From NCBI GenBank assembly GCA_001414485.1, contig LLEY01000055.1, positions 1 through 64,000 of the forward strand: a DNA stretch of 64,000 nucleotides. Reading direction: 5' to 3'. The DNA comes from Calycina herbarum (Eukaryota > Ascomycota > Leotiomycetes > Helotiales > Pezizellaceae). Both the position numbers and the translations under genes were made by a program. The notes under the pieces were generated by a model, which saw nothing but the letters and a program-made list of their open reading frames with translations, was not told the origin of the DNA and did not search any database. Below are positions 12,396 through 25,394 of the stretch, piece by piece; position 1 is the stretch's first letter, and each line of letters starts with the position of its first letter.

Positions 12396-12857
12396 TGTTA
12401 CGAATTACGTACTAGTATATAATAAAGTGAAGTCTAGGCGACGCTCTAATAGAACGAGCACTATTATAACTCTAGAAGGAGGAAAGGATTAAGTATAATA
12501 GGACATATAATCCTAAGAATCTTATTATAGTTATATTATATAACTCGGTTAGAACAGTTAGGTAATAGAGTCTAGTTTTAAGAAGCCCTAGAAATAGAGT
12601 CGGACTCTATCTTTAGAACTCCTGCTAAGAAGGACTCTAAACATAAACGAAGGTTCTATATAAGACTAGTACGTCTGTTATTAGATAGAAGCTTCGTACT
12701 TAACTTTAGTTATTAATCTTATTATCTTATTTAACATCTTTAATACAAGTAACGAGTTCACTTCTAAGTAAACAATCCGGCGTATCTGTACTTCTTACCT
12801 GTATACTAACCTTCGAGACTTAGTTATCTTTGTTTAGTTCGTTTAAGTTTCGTTATA
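12396..12857 (+). repeat. 3' LTR of gypsy B
   Basis: 462 bp, same length as the 5' LTR; sequence differences are CpA/TpG transitions. Followed directly by the second AAGAG of the target duplication. Confidence 0.95.
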
Positions 12858-15035
12858 AAGAGGTAGCGCTAACCTTGTTCTAGCTTTTAAGTTATAATTA
12901 TAAACCTATATAATTATATTAACTAAAGGTTATTATTTAAGTCTTCTAGTTAATATCTAGATTATATTCTTAAATCTATAGTATACTAAGTATTACTTTC
13001 TTATTCTCTATTTTAATAATTCCGTTCTAGTATATAACGTCTATTCTATTAACTATCTCTAGATAGTATAGCTTTATATCTTTAATTAGAACGTTTAGCT
13101 TTTTTAGAGCTATTAGAGAAAGGAAATTACTTATTACTCTAGAGTTAATTAAAACTTAGAGTTTCTTCTCTCTTATCTTTACTATTACTATAAGTTAATT
13201 TTCTCTAGTAATAGTATAAAGTTCTAGTTTAATATAATAAACTTTAAATCTTCTTTTAAAGAGCTTAGAAAGAATATCACTTTTTTATTATTAGAAAAAG
13301 CTATCTTATATATTAGACTATCTTCTATAGTTCTCTTAGGTTCTAGAAGAGTCCTAATAAAGCATTTCTCTATTAACTAGTCTAATATAGTATACGGTTT
13401 ATATCGAACCTATTTAATAGTTATTTCTTATAGAATCTTAGTAACCTATTATTCGCCTTCTATTAGTTAGTAAAATTCCTAGATTAAGATAGTCTATAGA
13501 TTTACTTAAACAACTCTAAATATCTACTAATCTTCTAATCTCTTAAATAATATTACTATTCCCTTTTCTACTCTTAGTATCTAATATTTCTTATTAATTT
13601 CTAACTTATAGTCTTAACTAGGTAGATAGATAGTAATATCTAACTTTAGATATCTATTATATTCGTTGAAACTCTTTAGATAATACTATTCCTATTTAGT
13701 AGTGTTATCTTTTATTTTAGTAACTATTTATAAGTCTCTCTTCTCTAGATAGTTATTTAATACTACTTATTCTAATCTAAGTTTCTTAAACTCGATAGTT
13801 TCTCTTCTAGTAATAAGGCTAACTATTATTACCTAGTTCTGTTTATTCTATACTATTATATAAGTAGTTAAGACTATAGAGTTAATTCCCTAAGTAGAAT
13901 ATAAGCTCTAAAAATCAGGTTTCTAGTTTTCTATATATATCTATCTATTCTCTCTCTTAAAGGTTCTAATAAATATCTATATCTTATCTTATTTAAGCTC
14001 GAGTATTCGTAGATCTACTTCTAATAAGTCGGATACTAATTCTAATAACTCTAATAAACCTATTAATAGTAGTAATTTATATTCTATTTCTAACTATATA
14101 TTATAATATTCTTTAAGAAGTAGATTTCTACTATTATTAGTATCCTATATCTTACTAACTTATAACTTAATTCCTTTATTTAGCTATAGATATATAGCGC
14201 CTACTATTATATCTAAGACATCTGTTTTAATCTATATACTATATTCTCTAGCTTTGAGTTTATCGTTTATAAGTTCAATTCTATTAAGTAAAGCTACTTC
14301 TTTTCAAATAGTAGTATTAACCTATTCTTTCTCTTTAGAGTCTTTCTTCTTACTATACTTATTTACTTTATAACTAGAAAGACTATAGTTATAATATAAG
14401 TTCTACTTATATTAACAGTTTCGCTTCTTCTAGAAAAGTCCTTCTTTTCAAAAGTTCTTCTTCTTAGTCTCTTTCTTCGAGACCTATGATTTCTAAGTAG
14501 TATTAACCTCTATAGAATCTCTATAATCCTTTCTTCTACTCTTTACTTATTAATACTTATAACTACTCTTCTTCTCTAGGCTTCGTTTATAGTTCTAATT
14601 ATCGATTTTAATTATATTATTAGTTAATTTATTAAGTATATCTAGGAAATCGTTCTAAGCTAGTTCGTTCTTAATACTATCTTTTAATCCTCTATAGAAT
14701 TATTTATATAAAGCTTCGTCGTTCTATCTAAGACGTATAAAGTACTATTAGAATATTAATATATACTTAGTAGACAAGTCTTTTTATTAGAGACTATATA
14801 AGACTCGTACTACTTTTTTCTTTAAATCTATATCTACGAATATCTAATTTATTCCCTTCTTAAATCTAGTAATAGTTAAGAATAATCCTTAAATACTTTT
14901 ACTTATAAGGTTTAATACCTTTCTATTTAACGTTTTATTCTTCTAGAAATCTTCTAAGTAAGGTTCTATCTAGTTATATACTACTCTCTTAAGACAGGTA
15001 GTAAGCTATATAACCTAATCTATTTTATAAGTAAA

Positions 15036-15227
15036 CTATACTAAGTAAAAGTTTAAGTATATTAAAGCTTTTATAATAAACTTAGTAAGTTTCTCTAAGA
15101 AGCTATTAAATGTTTTTAGTACTAGTAGTTTCACCTTCTCTCTAAGAGTAGTAACTAGTACTACTAGTATTATTAGTACTAAAGATAGTATAGAAGTTAA
15201 GCTCGAAGTTAATATAGCTTTCGACAT
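15036..15227 (-). pseudogene. N-terminal gag fragment of gypsy A
   Basis: 63 open codons from the ATG at 15227, just inside the 5' LTR of A. It aligns with the gag start of G1 (55208-55396): both share TTLRE-VKL followed by FNS-L-KL-KF-IKA and LNF. After this stretch the frame is broken by RIP stops. Confidence 0.7.
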
Positions 15228-15251
15228 CGTATTAGTAGTATTTCTAAGCAG

Positions 15252-15261
15252 GTACTTAAAG
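15252..15261 (-). promoter_or_regulatory. Putative self-priming site of gypsy A
   Basis: Immediately inside the 5' LTR (minus orientation) lies TTAAGTAC (complement of 15252-15259), which pairs with GTACTTAA from the LTR (complement of 15417-15424). The same positions pair in element B with GCAC/GTGC instead of GTAC/GTAC, so pairing is kept although both sides are mutated. Confidence 0.45.
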
Positions 15262-15726
15262 TATAATAAAACTTAAACGAACTAAACAAAGGTAACTAAG
15301 TCTCGAAGATTAGTTATATAAGTAAGAAGTATAGACGCGATAGGTTATTTACTTAGAAGTAAACTCGTTACTTATATTAAAGATATTAAATAAGATAATA
15401 AGATTAATAACTAAAGTTAAGTACGAAGCTTCTATCTAATAGCAGACGTACTAGTCTTATATAGAACCTTCGTTCTTTAAGTATATCGACTTTATCGCTT
15501 ATATCGCTTACGTCGCTTGCGATTAAAACGATTAGAGCGATGTAAGCGATCACGTCACATGACTACACGTGACTTCTAACAGTCTTATAACAGTGAGATC
15601 CTGAAACTCTTAAATGCCTTCTATACTACTGATTTCCTTCTATATTACCTTTCTTTCCTAGATATTATACCTTATTCTATTAGAGCGCTATTTAGACTAC
15701 TTACTACGTAGCTATAATTCGTAATA
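15262..15726 (-). repeat. 5' LTR of gypsy A
   Basis: 465 bp; direct repeat of 284-748. In element orientation it runs from 15726 to 15262, has TATATAAG near 15459 (complement) and ends next to the putative primer site. Confidence 0.93.
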
Positions 15727-16132
15727 AGTCTAGAGAGTATTAGAGTCTATAACTTCACGTTAAGCTTTGAAATCATAGCTTATAGGTTAAAAGACACTAA
15801 GCTAGCTTTATAAAATCTAGTCTAATATATATATAAAGCGAATCAGCTAAACAAGCGAACTAGCTAACTGAAAATATATCTAAAATCGCGATTTTAATAT
15901 TTTAATATCTTTATAAATTATTAATTAAAAATTTTAAAATTAAAACTTTGATTTTATTACTATATAACGTAGTATATTAGTACTCTACGTATATTAGTAC
16001 TTTACGTACTTGAAATCTTATATAAAAAACGTCTATATATAACTATATACTTTATATATTTATTAATAAAAAAAATCTAAAATTGAAATTTTAGTTTTAT
16101 TAATATAAGAGTATTCTTAATTTTTAGGTTTT

Positions 16133-16282
16133 TATTAGTATAATAATAAGCGAGTAGTGCTTCACGTGACCTTCTCGCTTAAGGTCTATTTAAGTAGACA
16201 GAGCAGCTAACTTTGCTCTATATATACGAACGATAATATACTCTTTTTATATTATACTATTAGCTACTAAGTTATACTAATA
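16133..16282 (+). repeat. 5' LTR of copia F
   Basis: 150 bp; begins TATTAGTATAATA (mutated from TGTTAG) and ends TATACTAATA. Contains a TATATATA box near 16222. Confidence 0.93.
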
Positions 16283-16589
16283 CTAATTAGTATTATATAT
16301 ATAGATTAGAAAAACTAACTATACGTATCGTAGTTCTTAGAATCGTAAGCTTACGTATAGTTACGTAGTTATATAAAGTAGACTTCTCTTCTTAGAAGAG
16401 ACTTCTTCTACTAGTTATACCCTCGACAATACTACTATAAACTCTTAGACTTATAGTATAGTTATAATAACCTTATAACCTCTCCGAATTATAATACTCT
16501 TATAACCTTATAACCTCTTCGACTTATAATACTACTCTACTTATAAACGCTCTTATAACCCTTTAGAACAGCTATTATATAAAGACAAT

Positions 16590-19500
16590 TCACCCGATTT
16601 TAATAACTTATAAGTATTAAAAGAGTGACTTATATAAAAACAAAATTATAAAACAAGATTATAACGTACTATTTATCTAGTATAAGATAAGATATTATCT
16701 ACTACTTTAAGTACTAATAACTTCGTCGACACTACCGATACTATAGTACTACTATTATAGTAGGTTGAGGATAAGAAAGCCACGGCTTATATAAGTAAGA
16801 AGTTAGAGAAATACGACGTCGATAATATAGATAACGATTATTTATAGGAAGTATACTATATAGACTTTGACGATTAGTCTAAATCAAAGTTTATAGATAT
16901 AGTAAGAAACACTCTTATTATAATACGTAAGCTACTACGTAATAGAGGCGTATAAGTAGAGATAGATAAACATAAAACACTTATATTAAAAGTACTTTAT
17001 AATATAGCTTAAGAACTTACAAAGCCTAAATAGGTAATCTAAGAATTAAGAGACTAAGTATATAAATCGTAAACTTAATTATAAGAGATAGCTACGAGAT
17101 ACAAGTATATTAAAGAATACTCTAACCGATTCTCTAAGCTTCTTCTAGGATACTAGAACCCTGCTACTTCGAATACTACTTCAACCGCTTTTGTAAGTAA
17201 TATTTCTATTCTTATAACTCTACTAGCAGTAGCTCTTATAACTCCACCGGCAGCTTTTACAACCTAGAACGCTCTTATAAGCTAACCAGCTATAGGCAGC
17301 TATTCTAGTAATAGCTAGATAGGCAACCCTGCCTTTATACTTAGTAACCTTATAAAGTTATACTTAGACGAACAAAAGTATAGTAGTAAGAGAGATAACT
17401 TTAAGCTTAAGTCGAGAATATTTAAGAATATATATAATCGTTATAGTATATCACCCTTAGTATATAACCTTGCCTTTCTAATTATACTTAAGAGTTAAGT
17501 ATCGAACCACTTTTATACTAGCGTCTTTAAGAAAGGAATAGATTAATCGTACGAAGTTCTTTCTACTATTATCTAATTATACTTTAAGAATAAGCTATAC
17601 TTAAGAGGTTAATCCTCTAAGTAGAATCGTATTACATTCTTATAAACTAAAGCTAAGCCGGAATATTCGGAAAAGACACCTAGCTAGTGCTTTAAGAAGA
17701 TGCTATCTAAATTAGAAGAACTTTGCTATAGACTTCCTAAGAATATATAAAGCGATAGATAATTAGCTAATAAGCTACTTATAGTATACGAGGAAGCACT
17801 AGAATACCGAAGTATATACTTAATCTTACTATAAAACTCGTTACTTCAAAGTACTATTACTCTTTTAAGAAGCTCTATTCGTAATTACAAAGTAAGCTAT
17901 AATAACTTAAATACTAAAACTCTAATAACCGATCGTTACTTCTATAAGTATAATAATTCCAGTAACTCTTATAACCACTACTAGTACAAATCTAGAAAGA
18001 ATAATAAGTATTACATATATAGAAAGAAAGGCCACCGATCCTAGAACTATACTTAAGAAGAGTAGGATCGTTACTTTGCTAAATAGTAAAAGAGTAATAG
18101 AGACAGCTTCTATAGAAAAGACAGTGGATTTGTTAAGAAGATCTACCGTACTTATATTGCTAATATCGAACGTATAGAAGAGGAAGATATATCTAAAACA
18201 CTCTAGACGATTATAATAGATTATATAAGTAATTCTAATAGAGAAGTTATCTACTACTTAATTACTTCTATCGGATATATCGATAATTCAAGCGCTTAGA
18301 CTCTTATAGCTAGTCTAATAAACTTAGTATAAGATTATACTTTCAGTAGATTTATTCTACTACTAATTCCAGACGCTATATCTTATAAGTTTATAAAAGA
18401 AGTATTTACGTCTACTACTAAGAAATATATACGAGACTACTTCTTTAGAGTTATAATCGATACTAGCGTAGGAGGAAAGTTAAGTATAGGATATAAATAA
18501 TACTTAGTATACGCTAAACACGTCTAAAATATCTCTATCGACGAAAGTACTAAAGGCTAGATTAGTATATAATTTAGTAAAGACTACGTATTCTCTCTAG
18601 AATCGATCACGATTAGTATACCGATTAGCTATATAGAATTCTATATTATATACTTAGATATACTATTTATTATATATATTAACGACATAGATCGTTTACA
18701 CGTCTTACTTAATAACCTCTAAAACGTTCTTATTTAAGAAGACGGAAAGAGTTAGAAAGTAGAACGTTTTAGAATTATACAACGATTTAGACACCTCTTT
18801 CTACTCTAGAATAAGGCTGTATATAACCTTGTATAAGAATCCCTATATTACCTTATAGATGTCGATATTAGACGCTTTTATAAGCGCTTTAGTTACCTAT
18901 CTATACTATACTTACAGCGTATACTCGAGTATACTAGCTACAACGTCGAGTAAGGTATTCTATAACATCTTACTAAATACTATAAGTATTACTAAAAGCA
19001 TAGAAAGTTACCTAGTCGATTTAAGTTTATACTTTACAACGATATTAAGTTTAATTATAATATAATTATAGATATCTTCTTTTTAAAAGAAAAGCTAGTA
19101 TTATATATTATAGATTAAGAAACTTAATATTAATCTAGAGACTTTCTACTAGATATAAGTATAAAGAGTACCTAGGAGACCTTTCAAAAGTACTAGATTA
19201 ATATCTACTTAGGACCTTCTAACTATGTTACTATAGACGCTAGAAAGAACTTCGTTATAAAGGAGTTTAAGAGGTATATAAATTTAATAGAAATTAAGGT
19301 TAAAACCGTACTAGTAAAAGTATATAACTCTATTAGTATAGTAGAACGATATTATAGACCGATTCGCTATATTTACTTAATTATCTAGGAATAATAACCT
19401 AGTCTTATAAAGGCCTTCGCTCTCTAAATAGCTTTTAAAGCTATTAATAATATAGTAGGACCTGATAGTTTAGTATCTACTTTACTCGTATATAGCGCTT

Positions 19501-21740
19501 ATTCTAGAATAGCTAAAAGTAATACCCTCTTATAATCGATATCTTAGAGATCCGAGACCTATATAAAGGCTACTAAAGAAGTACGTAAATTACTTATAAA
19601 GCGTTAAATTATAAATAGTCTTAATACCTAGAATAGTTCGTTACTTAGTAGAATTAAGAACTTACTACTAAATACTAATATACTCGTCTAGTATAAGTAT
19701 TAAAAATCCTAGACCGGTCTCTTCTTACTATAAGGAATCGAAAATAAGGACTATATCGTGTTACTACTAAGCGGTCTTATAAGATTTAGATCTACGGTAG
19801 TAAAGCTATACTTTAAAGAAGTCTTTAAAGACTCTAGAACAGCACCGGCGGTTAGAGATATTTCTAGAACGACACTGTTATTCGAGATAATACTATAATC
19901 TTATAGAGATAGAATAGACGATGGAACTAAGTCTTAAGAGGAGTCTTAATCTCGCTTATAAACTTAATACTAACTTTACTAGACATAGGTATAATAAGAT
20001 AACCTTACTAATCCTCTAGAATCGATAATAGAACTAGTCTAGAAACGTAGATAAGGAAGACTACGAAAGTATCTAAGACTACTAAATAGGCCTTTTGAGA
20101 TCTTATTCTAAGAGATAGATACTTTTATTAATAATACTAAGGACTACGTTACTATTGAAGATATTAAGACTTTCCTTTCGTCTATTAAGAAAGAATATGA
20201 TATTAAAGTATTTATAGCTACTAATAGTATAATATACGTAGAATTATACTAGAAGGAAGTTAGTAGATTAACTGATTAAGACGTCTTTAAGATCGTTATC
20301 TAGGATAACCTACCTCTTAATAGTAGAATCTTTAGATTACGGTTCGTAGATAATATTAAATTTAAGAGTATAGTACTTGCTTTTATAAAGTTAAGACTAG
20401 TTATCTAAGTATATAATAATAATAGAAAGTCCTTAGTCCTTACCTAGGCCTCTATAATCTAAAGAGTAAGCTAAAGAATTATTCTTATACTTATAGTAAT
20501 ATACCTGGATTTATAAGTTTATATTCGGGATATTATATAAGTATATACCTAGTTACTTATAGAACTAAATCGAAAGTTCTTTGTACGCCTACTAAAGAGA
20601 TATCTATAGTAGGAGGATATATTCTTTAAAGTAATTAAGCTATTATATAGTATTCTAGAGGCTAGAAACTACTAGTTTATAACGTACTATAAATACTATA
20701 CTACGAAGCTTATAATAGAATAATCTACTTTCGACTTCTATCTTTTATATACTAAATAATTAGATAGACCTTTTATAGTAGAACTTTAAATAGATAATAC
20801 TCTTATACTTATAAACGATGCTTTTATAGCTAAGAAAGAAAGTGTTATTAAAGAAGCTAGATTTATATTAAAGAATAGATAAGAACTTACTATTACCTAT
20901 CTAATCTAGTTTAATAGAGGGCTAATTAGTAAGTATATAGATAGCTTATTTACACTTATCTAGGATTATATAAAGTACTTGAAATTAGTATAAAAGGTAC
21001 TAGCGGAGATATCTAATACCAAAGGCACTTCTAATATAGTATCTACTAAGGATTAATATATTACTTAGTATACTTATAGAGTATATTTAGCAACAGTGTC
21101 CTAGCTAGAAGTAGTATTCGATTTGTTATATACTGTTTAGATAACCGATTTATAAGAAGTCGATATTAGCCTTCTTAATAAGCGAATTTAATAGTAAATC
21201 GACAATACTATAAGAGGGCTTAAATACGTCAAATTAGACTAAAACTCGCTTAAATTATACGCTTTTATAGATGGCTTTTTTACGAATAATAAGAACTTAT
21301 CGTTGTAAATTAGCTACGTTATAGTACTAGTAGATAAGAACGATAATACTAATATTTTATATTAGTCTTCTACTAAGTATAAAAGAGTTACTCGTAGCGT
21401 TTTAGCCTTAGAATTGTATATAATAAGCTCTAGATTTAATACTACCGCTTCTATTAAATTAACCTTAGAAAGTATCTTAGACTTTAAGATCCTACTTATT
21501 ATATATACTAATTCGAAGTCTATTTACGAATATATAGCTAAATTAGGCACTACTAAGGAGAAGCGCTTAATAATTAACGTTATATACTTATAAGAAGTAT
21601 ATAAGTTAAGAGAGATCGACGAAATTAAGTATATCGATAATAAGAGTAATCTAGTAGATACTATAACTAAGAAGGATTATTACAACGCTCTATAAAAGCT
21701 AATCGATACTAGTAAGCTGGATATTAAGCTTATAGAGTGA
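16590..21740 (+). pseudogene. gag-pol of copia F, RIP-inactivated
   Basis: Readable on the plus strand with many TAG/TAA codons. Gag ends in a zinc knuckle at about 18010-18055 (KKGHRSWN followed by the final Cys position, several Cys mutated to Tyr). A protease-like DTS motif lies near 18460, the GAG-pre-integrase region (DVDIRRFYKRF) near 18850-18900, then integrase and reverse transcriptase. Copia-type RNase H stands near 21500-21690 with YTNSKS for the usual DSKS and the closing motif ITKKDYYNAL. A TGA at 21738-21740, not of the RIP type, is the likely original end. Function as a mobile gene is lost. Confidence 0.85.
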
Positions 21741-21888
21741 GTTGAACGGAATAAGAGATAATAAGACCTCTAAATAGAACGCTCTTATTAGTCGAGGACA
21801 TAGAATAGAGAGCTATGATTAGCTAGACGAGATAAGAGATTTTAATAATTTTTAGGTAGTAACTTCTACTGTTTTAAAGAAGTACTAG

Positions 21889-22038
21889 TGTTAGTATAAT
21901 AATAAGCGAGTAGCGCTTTATATAACCTTCTCGCTTAAGGTCTATTTAAGTAGACAGAGTAGCTAACTTTGCTCTATATATACGAACGATAATATACTCT
22001 TTTTATATTATACTATTAGCTACCAAGTTATACTAACA
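21889..22038 (+). repeat. 3' LTR of copia F
   Basis: 150 bp, starts TGTTAGTATAATA and ends TATACTAACA; it keeps TG...CA where the 5' LTR has TA...TA. Confidence 0.95.
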
Positions 22039-23562
22039 GTTTTAAATATTACTTATTTTATATTAAAGTGTTATTTAGAAAAGGAAAAATAGATAATAAT
22101 TACAGAGGTATTTTTAAGTAAATTATTAATTAAAACTAGTAAAGAATTAAAATTAATATTATTATAATATTAAACTCTTATTTTCTTAGTAAAATTTCAA
22201 TTTTAGATTTTTTTATAAATAAATATATAAAGTATACAGTTGTATATAGACGTTTTTTATATAAGATTTCAAGTATATAGAGTACTAATATACGTAGAGT
22301 ACTAATATACTACGTTATATATTTAGAATTCTAAGTTTTAGATACTATATAATTTTACTTAGTAATTCGCTTAAAAATACTCTTATAATCTTGTCTTTTT
22401 TCTTCTTCTTTTAATAACTTTTTAATATAAACTAGCCTTAGTCTTATATTTTATAACTTTTATATTTATATAGTAATAAAATCAAAGTTTTAATTTTAAA
22501 TTTTTTAATTAATAATTCGTAAAGATATTAAAATATTAAAATCGCGATTTTAAGTATATTTTCAGTTAGCTAGTTCGCTTATTTAGCCGGTTCGCTATAT
22601 ATACACGTTAAGCGTTTTAGACTATTATTAATTCCTTCTATACTATTATAAAAGTTAGAAAGAACTCTACTTTTATAATATAGTTAATATAAGCTTTAAT
22701 AAACGTCTTAATCTATCGACTATATACCTGCTTTAAGATACTAAAGTATCTAATATTAAGTAGCTAGATTAGATAAGATAAGTAGAGAGATAGTCTAAGA
22801 GTTATAATATTATATATCTTATAGTATTCTTAGAACTTAGCTAATTCGTAACTCTTATATCTATTAAGAATAAGTATTCGATATAGCCTCTTTATATAAG
22901 TAGTAGTATATTTATTAAAGTGTTTTAACTATTCTAGACCTATTTTATTATTTGTCTATCTATTACTTATTAGTTTAATAACCTAGTTAGATAGAAGGCC
23001 GCTGTCGGTATACTAGTTTATAAGATAATTCTTCTCTTAAACTACTAAAAATAGAGAAATACTCTAGTCTTTACTATTAATATAAGTAATAGCTATAGTC
23101 TATTCTCTATTCTCTAGCTAAACTGCTTTATCTCTACTACGTCGATCTACGCGGGTTATAACTATTATAGTATAGATTATATCTATTATAAACCTAGTCT
23201 CGTCGAAGTTATAGAAGTCGTAGTCTAAAATCCTATATTTTACTCTTATGTTTTCTACTAGTCGAAACCACGCGCTAATTAGCTTATAATCTTCGTATAA
23301 GACTCTTTAGAAATCGTAAACGTAATTAAAACGCGTCTTAAGAGCTAGTTATTATTATATAAATCGATAAGCCTAGAGCTTACTAACGCGTTCTATCTCT
23401 CTTAATTCTAGGATAAAATTAGCTATATCTTCTATACTAGTAAGCCGTAGTATAAACTCTCTAAATCTAGCTTAAGTATATTCCGAGAAATTACCTTCTC
23501 TTCTAGTATAGTTAATTTATAACGATTAGATCGTATTTCGTCGTAAGAAGTTCGACTAGCTA

Positions 23563-23897
23563 TATAATAGTACGAACCGAATACTACTATAGAAGAGGTA
23601 TATAAGAGTACGTTCGAATAGAATTATATATATAGATACTAGGCTCTAATATAAAGGAAAAAACTAAATTAGTCTTTCTTTAAGAGAGAGTAAGAGTATC
23701 TATATATAAGAGAGCTAGATAATAATAAAAGTCTATACCGATTCGGTTCTAATAATTCTAAAACTAAAACTATACTATAATTCTATTCTATACTCTTAGT
23801 ATCTACCGTTCTATAACTATCTATACTATACTATACTCGGCACGTATTCTTAGCTATTCCGATAGCTCGGTAATTCTATTAATAGCTAGCTAATATA
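23563..23897 (-). repeat. 3' LTR of element J
   Basis: 335 bp; direct copy of 33520-33854. Flanked on the outside by the first AGCTA of the target duplication. Confidence 0.88.
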
Positions 23898-23909
23898 TCT
23901 CTCTCTCTT
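23898..23909 (-). promoter_or_regulatory. Polypurine tract of element J
   Basis: TCTCTCTCTCTT directly abuts the left LTR; on the minus strand this is AAGAGAGAGAGA just upstream of the 3' LTR, where plus-strand priming of an LTR element takes place. It sets the orientation of J. Confidence 0.65.
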
Positions 23910-25152
23910 GAAAAAGACTCGTTCTCGAGTCTTTATATTATTAGAGTAGTATTAGTAGTAGAAGAATTATTATATAGAATATAGTTTATTAAGTAAGGTA
24001 TTTAGCGAAAGATAGAATACGAGTCGTAGCTAGTCTTATTTATAGATATTACTTATATTAGATGTTTTCTACTAAAGTAAAGTATTCGCTAAAAGAGTAT
24101 ATAGTCTAATCTCTCGATTATCTAAAAGAGATTTAAATAGAAGTTAGAGGTGAAAAAGTTAGAATTCAGAAGTCGATATTATAGAAGATAGTAATAACTT
24201 AGCTAAGAGGTCACTTATCCTTGTCTTTCGTTCTAGTAGATAGCGTACTTCTTTAATTTATAACTGATTCGTATTCGACTTAAATTAGACTTCTAGAATC
24301 CGGTTAGAAAGTAAAAGAAAGTAAAGACTTCTTACTAAAGTAGAGAGTCGGAGGTAGAGTATTAGCTAGTTAAATATTATTACTAATAATTATTATCTAA
24401 TACCTCGTTTTCCCTCTAATCTAGATCTAAATCAGAGTACTCTATAGAGACTTAGTTTTATCTTCTCTTTAAATAGTAGAGAAGGATTCGTGTTTAGATA
24501 GTAGAAGGTTTAGTATTATACTAGATAAGAATTAAAAAGTAGTCTTTTTAACCGAAGTAGTTATACTAACTAGCTTAGTCGTATTAGCTATATATAACTT
24601 AGTATTTCAGCGTCTTTCCTTATCTAGAGCTAGAAGATCTACTACTATTTTAACGAAGTTATAATTATAACGTCTCTTAAGTATAGCAGCTAATTTTCAT
24701 AGCTATAAAGTAATCTTCTTCTATATATAACGTAGTTTATTACCGAGTAGTATATATTACCGAGTAGCGTACTTTCTCTCTACTCTACTACTTTAATATT
24801 AGATTAATCAACTATAATAAATAATATTAATTAAAACTACTTAGAATCTAATAAACTAGATATATCTATAACCTCTTAATAAGTTCGTATATTATAACCA
24901 GTCTTTCTATAAGTGCTATACTATCGTCTAGAGATTTACCTCTTATTTTACCTACCTTTCTTAGAACGCTTATTACGTCGAGCCTGTTTCTCTACCTTCT
25001 TTTAAGCTAATACGTTCTATATATCCTCTATAGTAAGTATATCTCCTTAACAGACCCGAGTCTTTTTAGCTCTATAGCGCTTACTAAGTGCTTTATTTAC
25101 CTTACGAAGAGTATAGACTTCGGCTAATAACAAAGTTATCTTATAAGCTAAT

Positions 25153-25394
25153 TATTAAGGGTTACACTCGTAGAGTAAGTCTTGGAGTACTCTAGCGACG
25201 TATTCACGTAGCCTCGCTTAGCAACGTATAGACGTAATAGAACCTTCGAGAGTACTCTTAGTAGAACCCTCTAGAATAAGCTAACTAAGTATATAAGTTA
25301 GTAAGGACTCTAGCTTAGAAAGGACAATCGAATCTTCTTATATATAGACAGCCTCTGTAGTTCAATTCATTAGCACTTACTATAAGCTCTGATA
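25153..25394 (+). repeat. Solo LTR U of the gypsy V family
   Basis: 242 bp, the same length as the LTRs of V and nearly the same sequence apart from transitions. It begins TATTAAGGG and ends GCTCTGATA, with an exact TSD CTAAT on both sides (25148-25152, 25395-25399). It marks a V-family insertion in the same host pogo element that lost its interior by LTR-LTR recombination. Confidence 0.93.

Larger units (their letters stand above)
5742..12857 (+). mobile_element. Complete Ty3/gypsy chromovirus-type retrotransposon B inserted in A
   Basis: 7116 bp with two 462-bp LTRs (5742-6203, 12396-12857) and an exact TSD AAGAG (5737-5741 and 12858-12862). Plus-strand domains in order: gag from the ATG at 6235; protease motif near 8680 (DLGV for D[ST]GA); reverse transcriptase with the YxDD motif mutated to YLNN at 9627-9638; RNase H; integrase; C-terminal chromodomain at about 11735-11880. 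Its LTR is related to, but distinct from, that of A and G1. It carries a 43-nt deletion in RT near 9350 relative to A and G1. Confidence 0.95.
284..15726 (-). mobile_element. Ty3/gypsy retrotransposon A (chromovirus type), nested in P0, itself hit by X and B
   Basis: Two 465-bp LTRs (284-748 and 15262-15726) and an exact 5-bp TSD AGTCT (279-283 and 15727-15731). Read on the minus strand, gag begins at 15227, followed by protease, reverse transcriptase/RNase H, integrase and a chromodomain-like end (about 1620-1440). It is interrupted by X (4219-5195) and by the related element B (5742-12857), so about 7.3 kb is its own. The coding part has stops throughout, almost all explained by TGG to TAG and CAA/CAG to TAA/TAG. 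LTR ends are RIP-altered (TATAACG and GTAATA for an original TG...CA pair). Confidence 0.93.
16133..22038 (+). mobile_element. Complete Ty1/copia retrotransposon F
   Basis: 5906 bp, two 150-bp LTRs (16133-16282, 21889-22038) and an exact TSD GTTTT (16128-16132, 22039-22043). Domain order gag, protease, integrase, reverse transcriptase, RNase H is the copia order. RIP-mutated throughout; CG dinucleotides are well kept. Confidence 0.95.
15967..22315. mobile_element. MITE family E, nested in D2 and split by copia F
   Basis: Arms 15967-16132 and 22044-22315, flanked by TA (15965-15966, 22316-22317). About 438 bp after removal of copia F. Terminal inverted repeats of about 135 bp begin ACGTAGTATATTAGTACT and hold two direct 17-bp units TATTAGTACTCTACGTA / TATTAGTACTTTACGTA. 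That layout is the same as in the pogo elements, so E is probably a pogo-mobilised MITE whose autonomous partner is not in this window. Confidence 0.85.
15825..22608. mobile_element. MITE family D, copy D2, nested in P0 and split by MITE E
   Basis: Left arm 15825-15966 and right arm 22318-22608, with TA on both sides (15823-15824, 22609-22610). Removing MITE E and its TA leaves 433 bp. Both arms carry the double GCGAACCGGC-type units, and the terminal inverted repeat is about 140 bp. P0 transposase sequence resumes on each side (GAATCTAGTC left, AGCGTTTTAGAC right). No coding capacity. Confidence 0.9.

Noticed and set aside
18859..19065. 68-codon frame in copia F as an independent small gene
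   Set aside because: It lies inside the F pol region and gives an Ile/Leu/Tyr-rich product of the kind that AT-rich RIP DNA produces by chance.
16133..22608. Long inverted repeats around copia F taken as the ends of a giant DNA transposon (Maverick or Starship type)
   Set aside because: They resolve into two nested 433-438 bp MITEs, each with its own TA duplication; no captain or polymerase gene is present.
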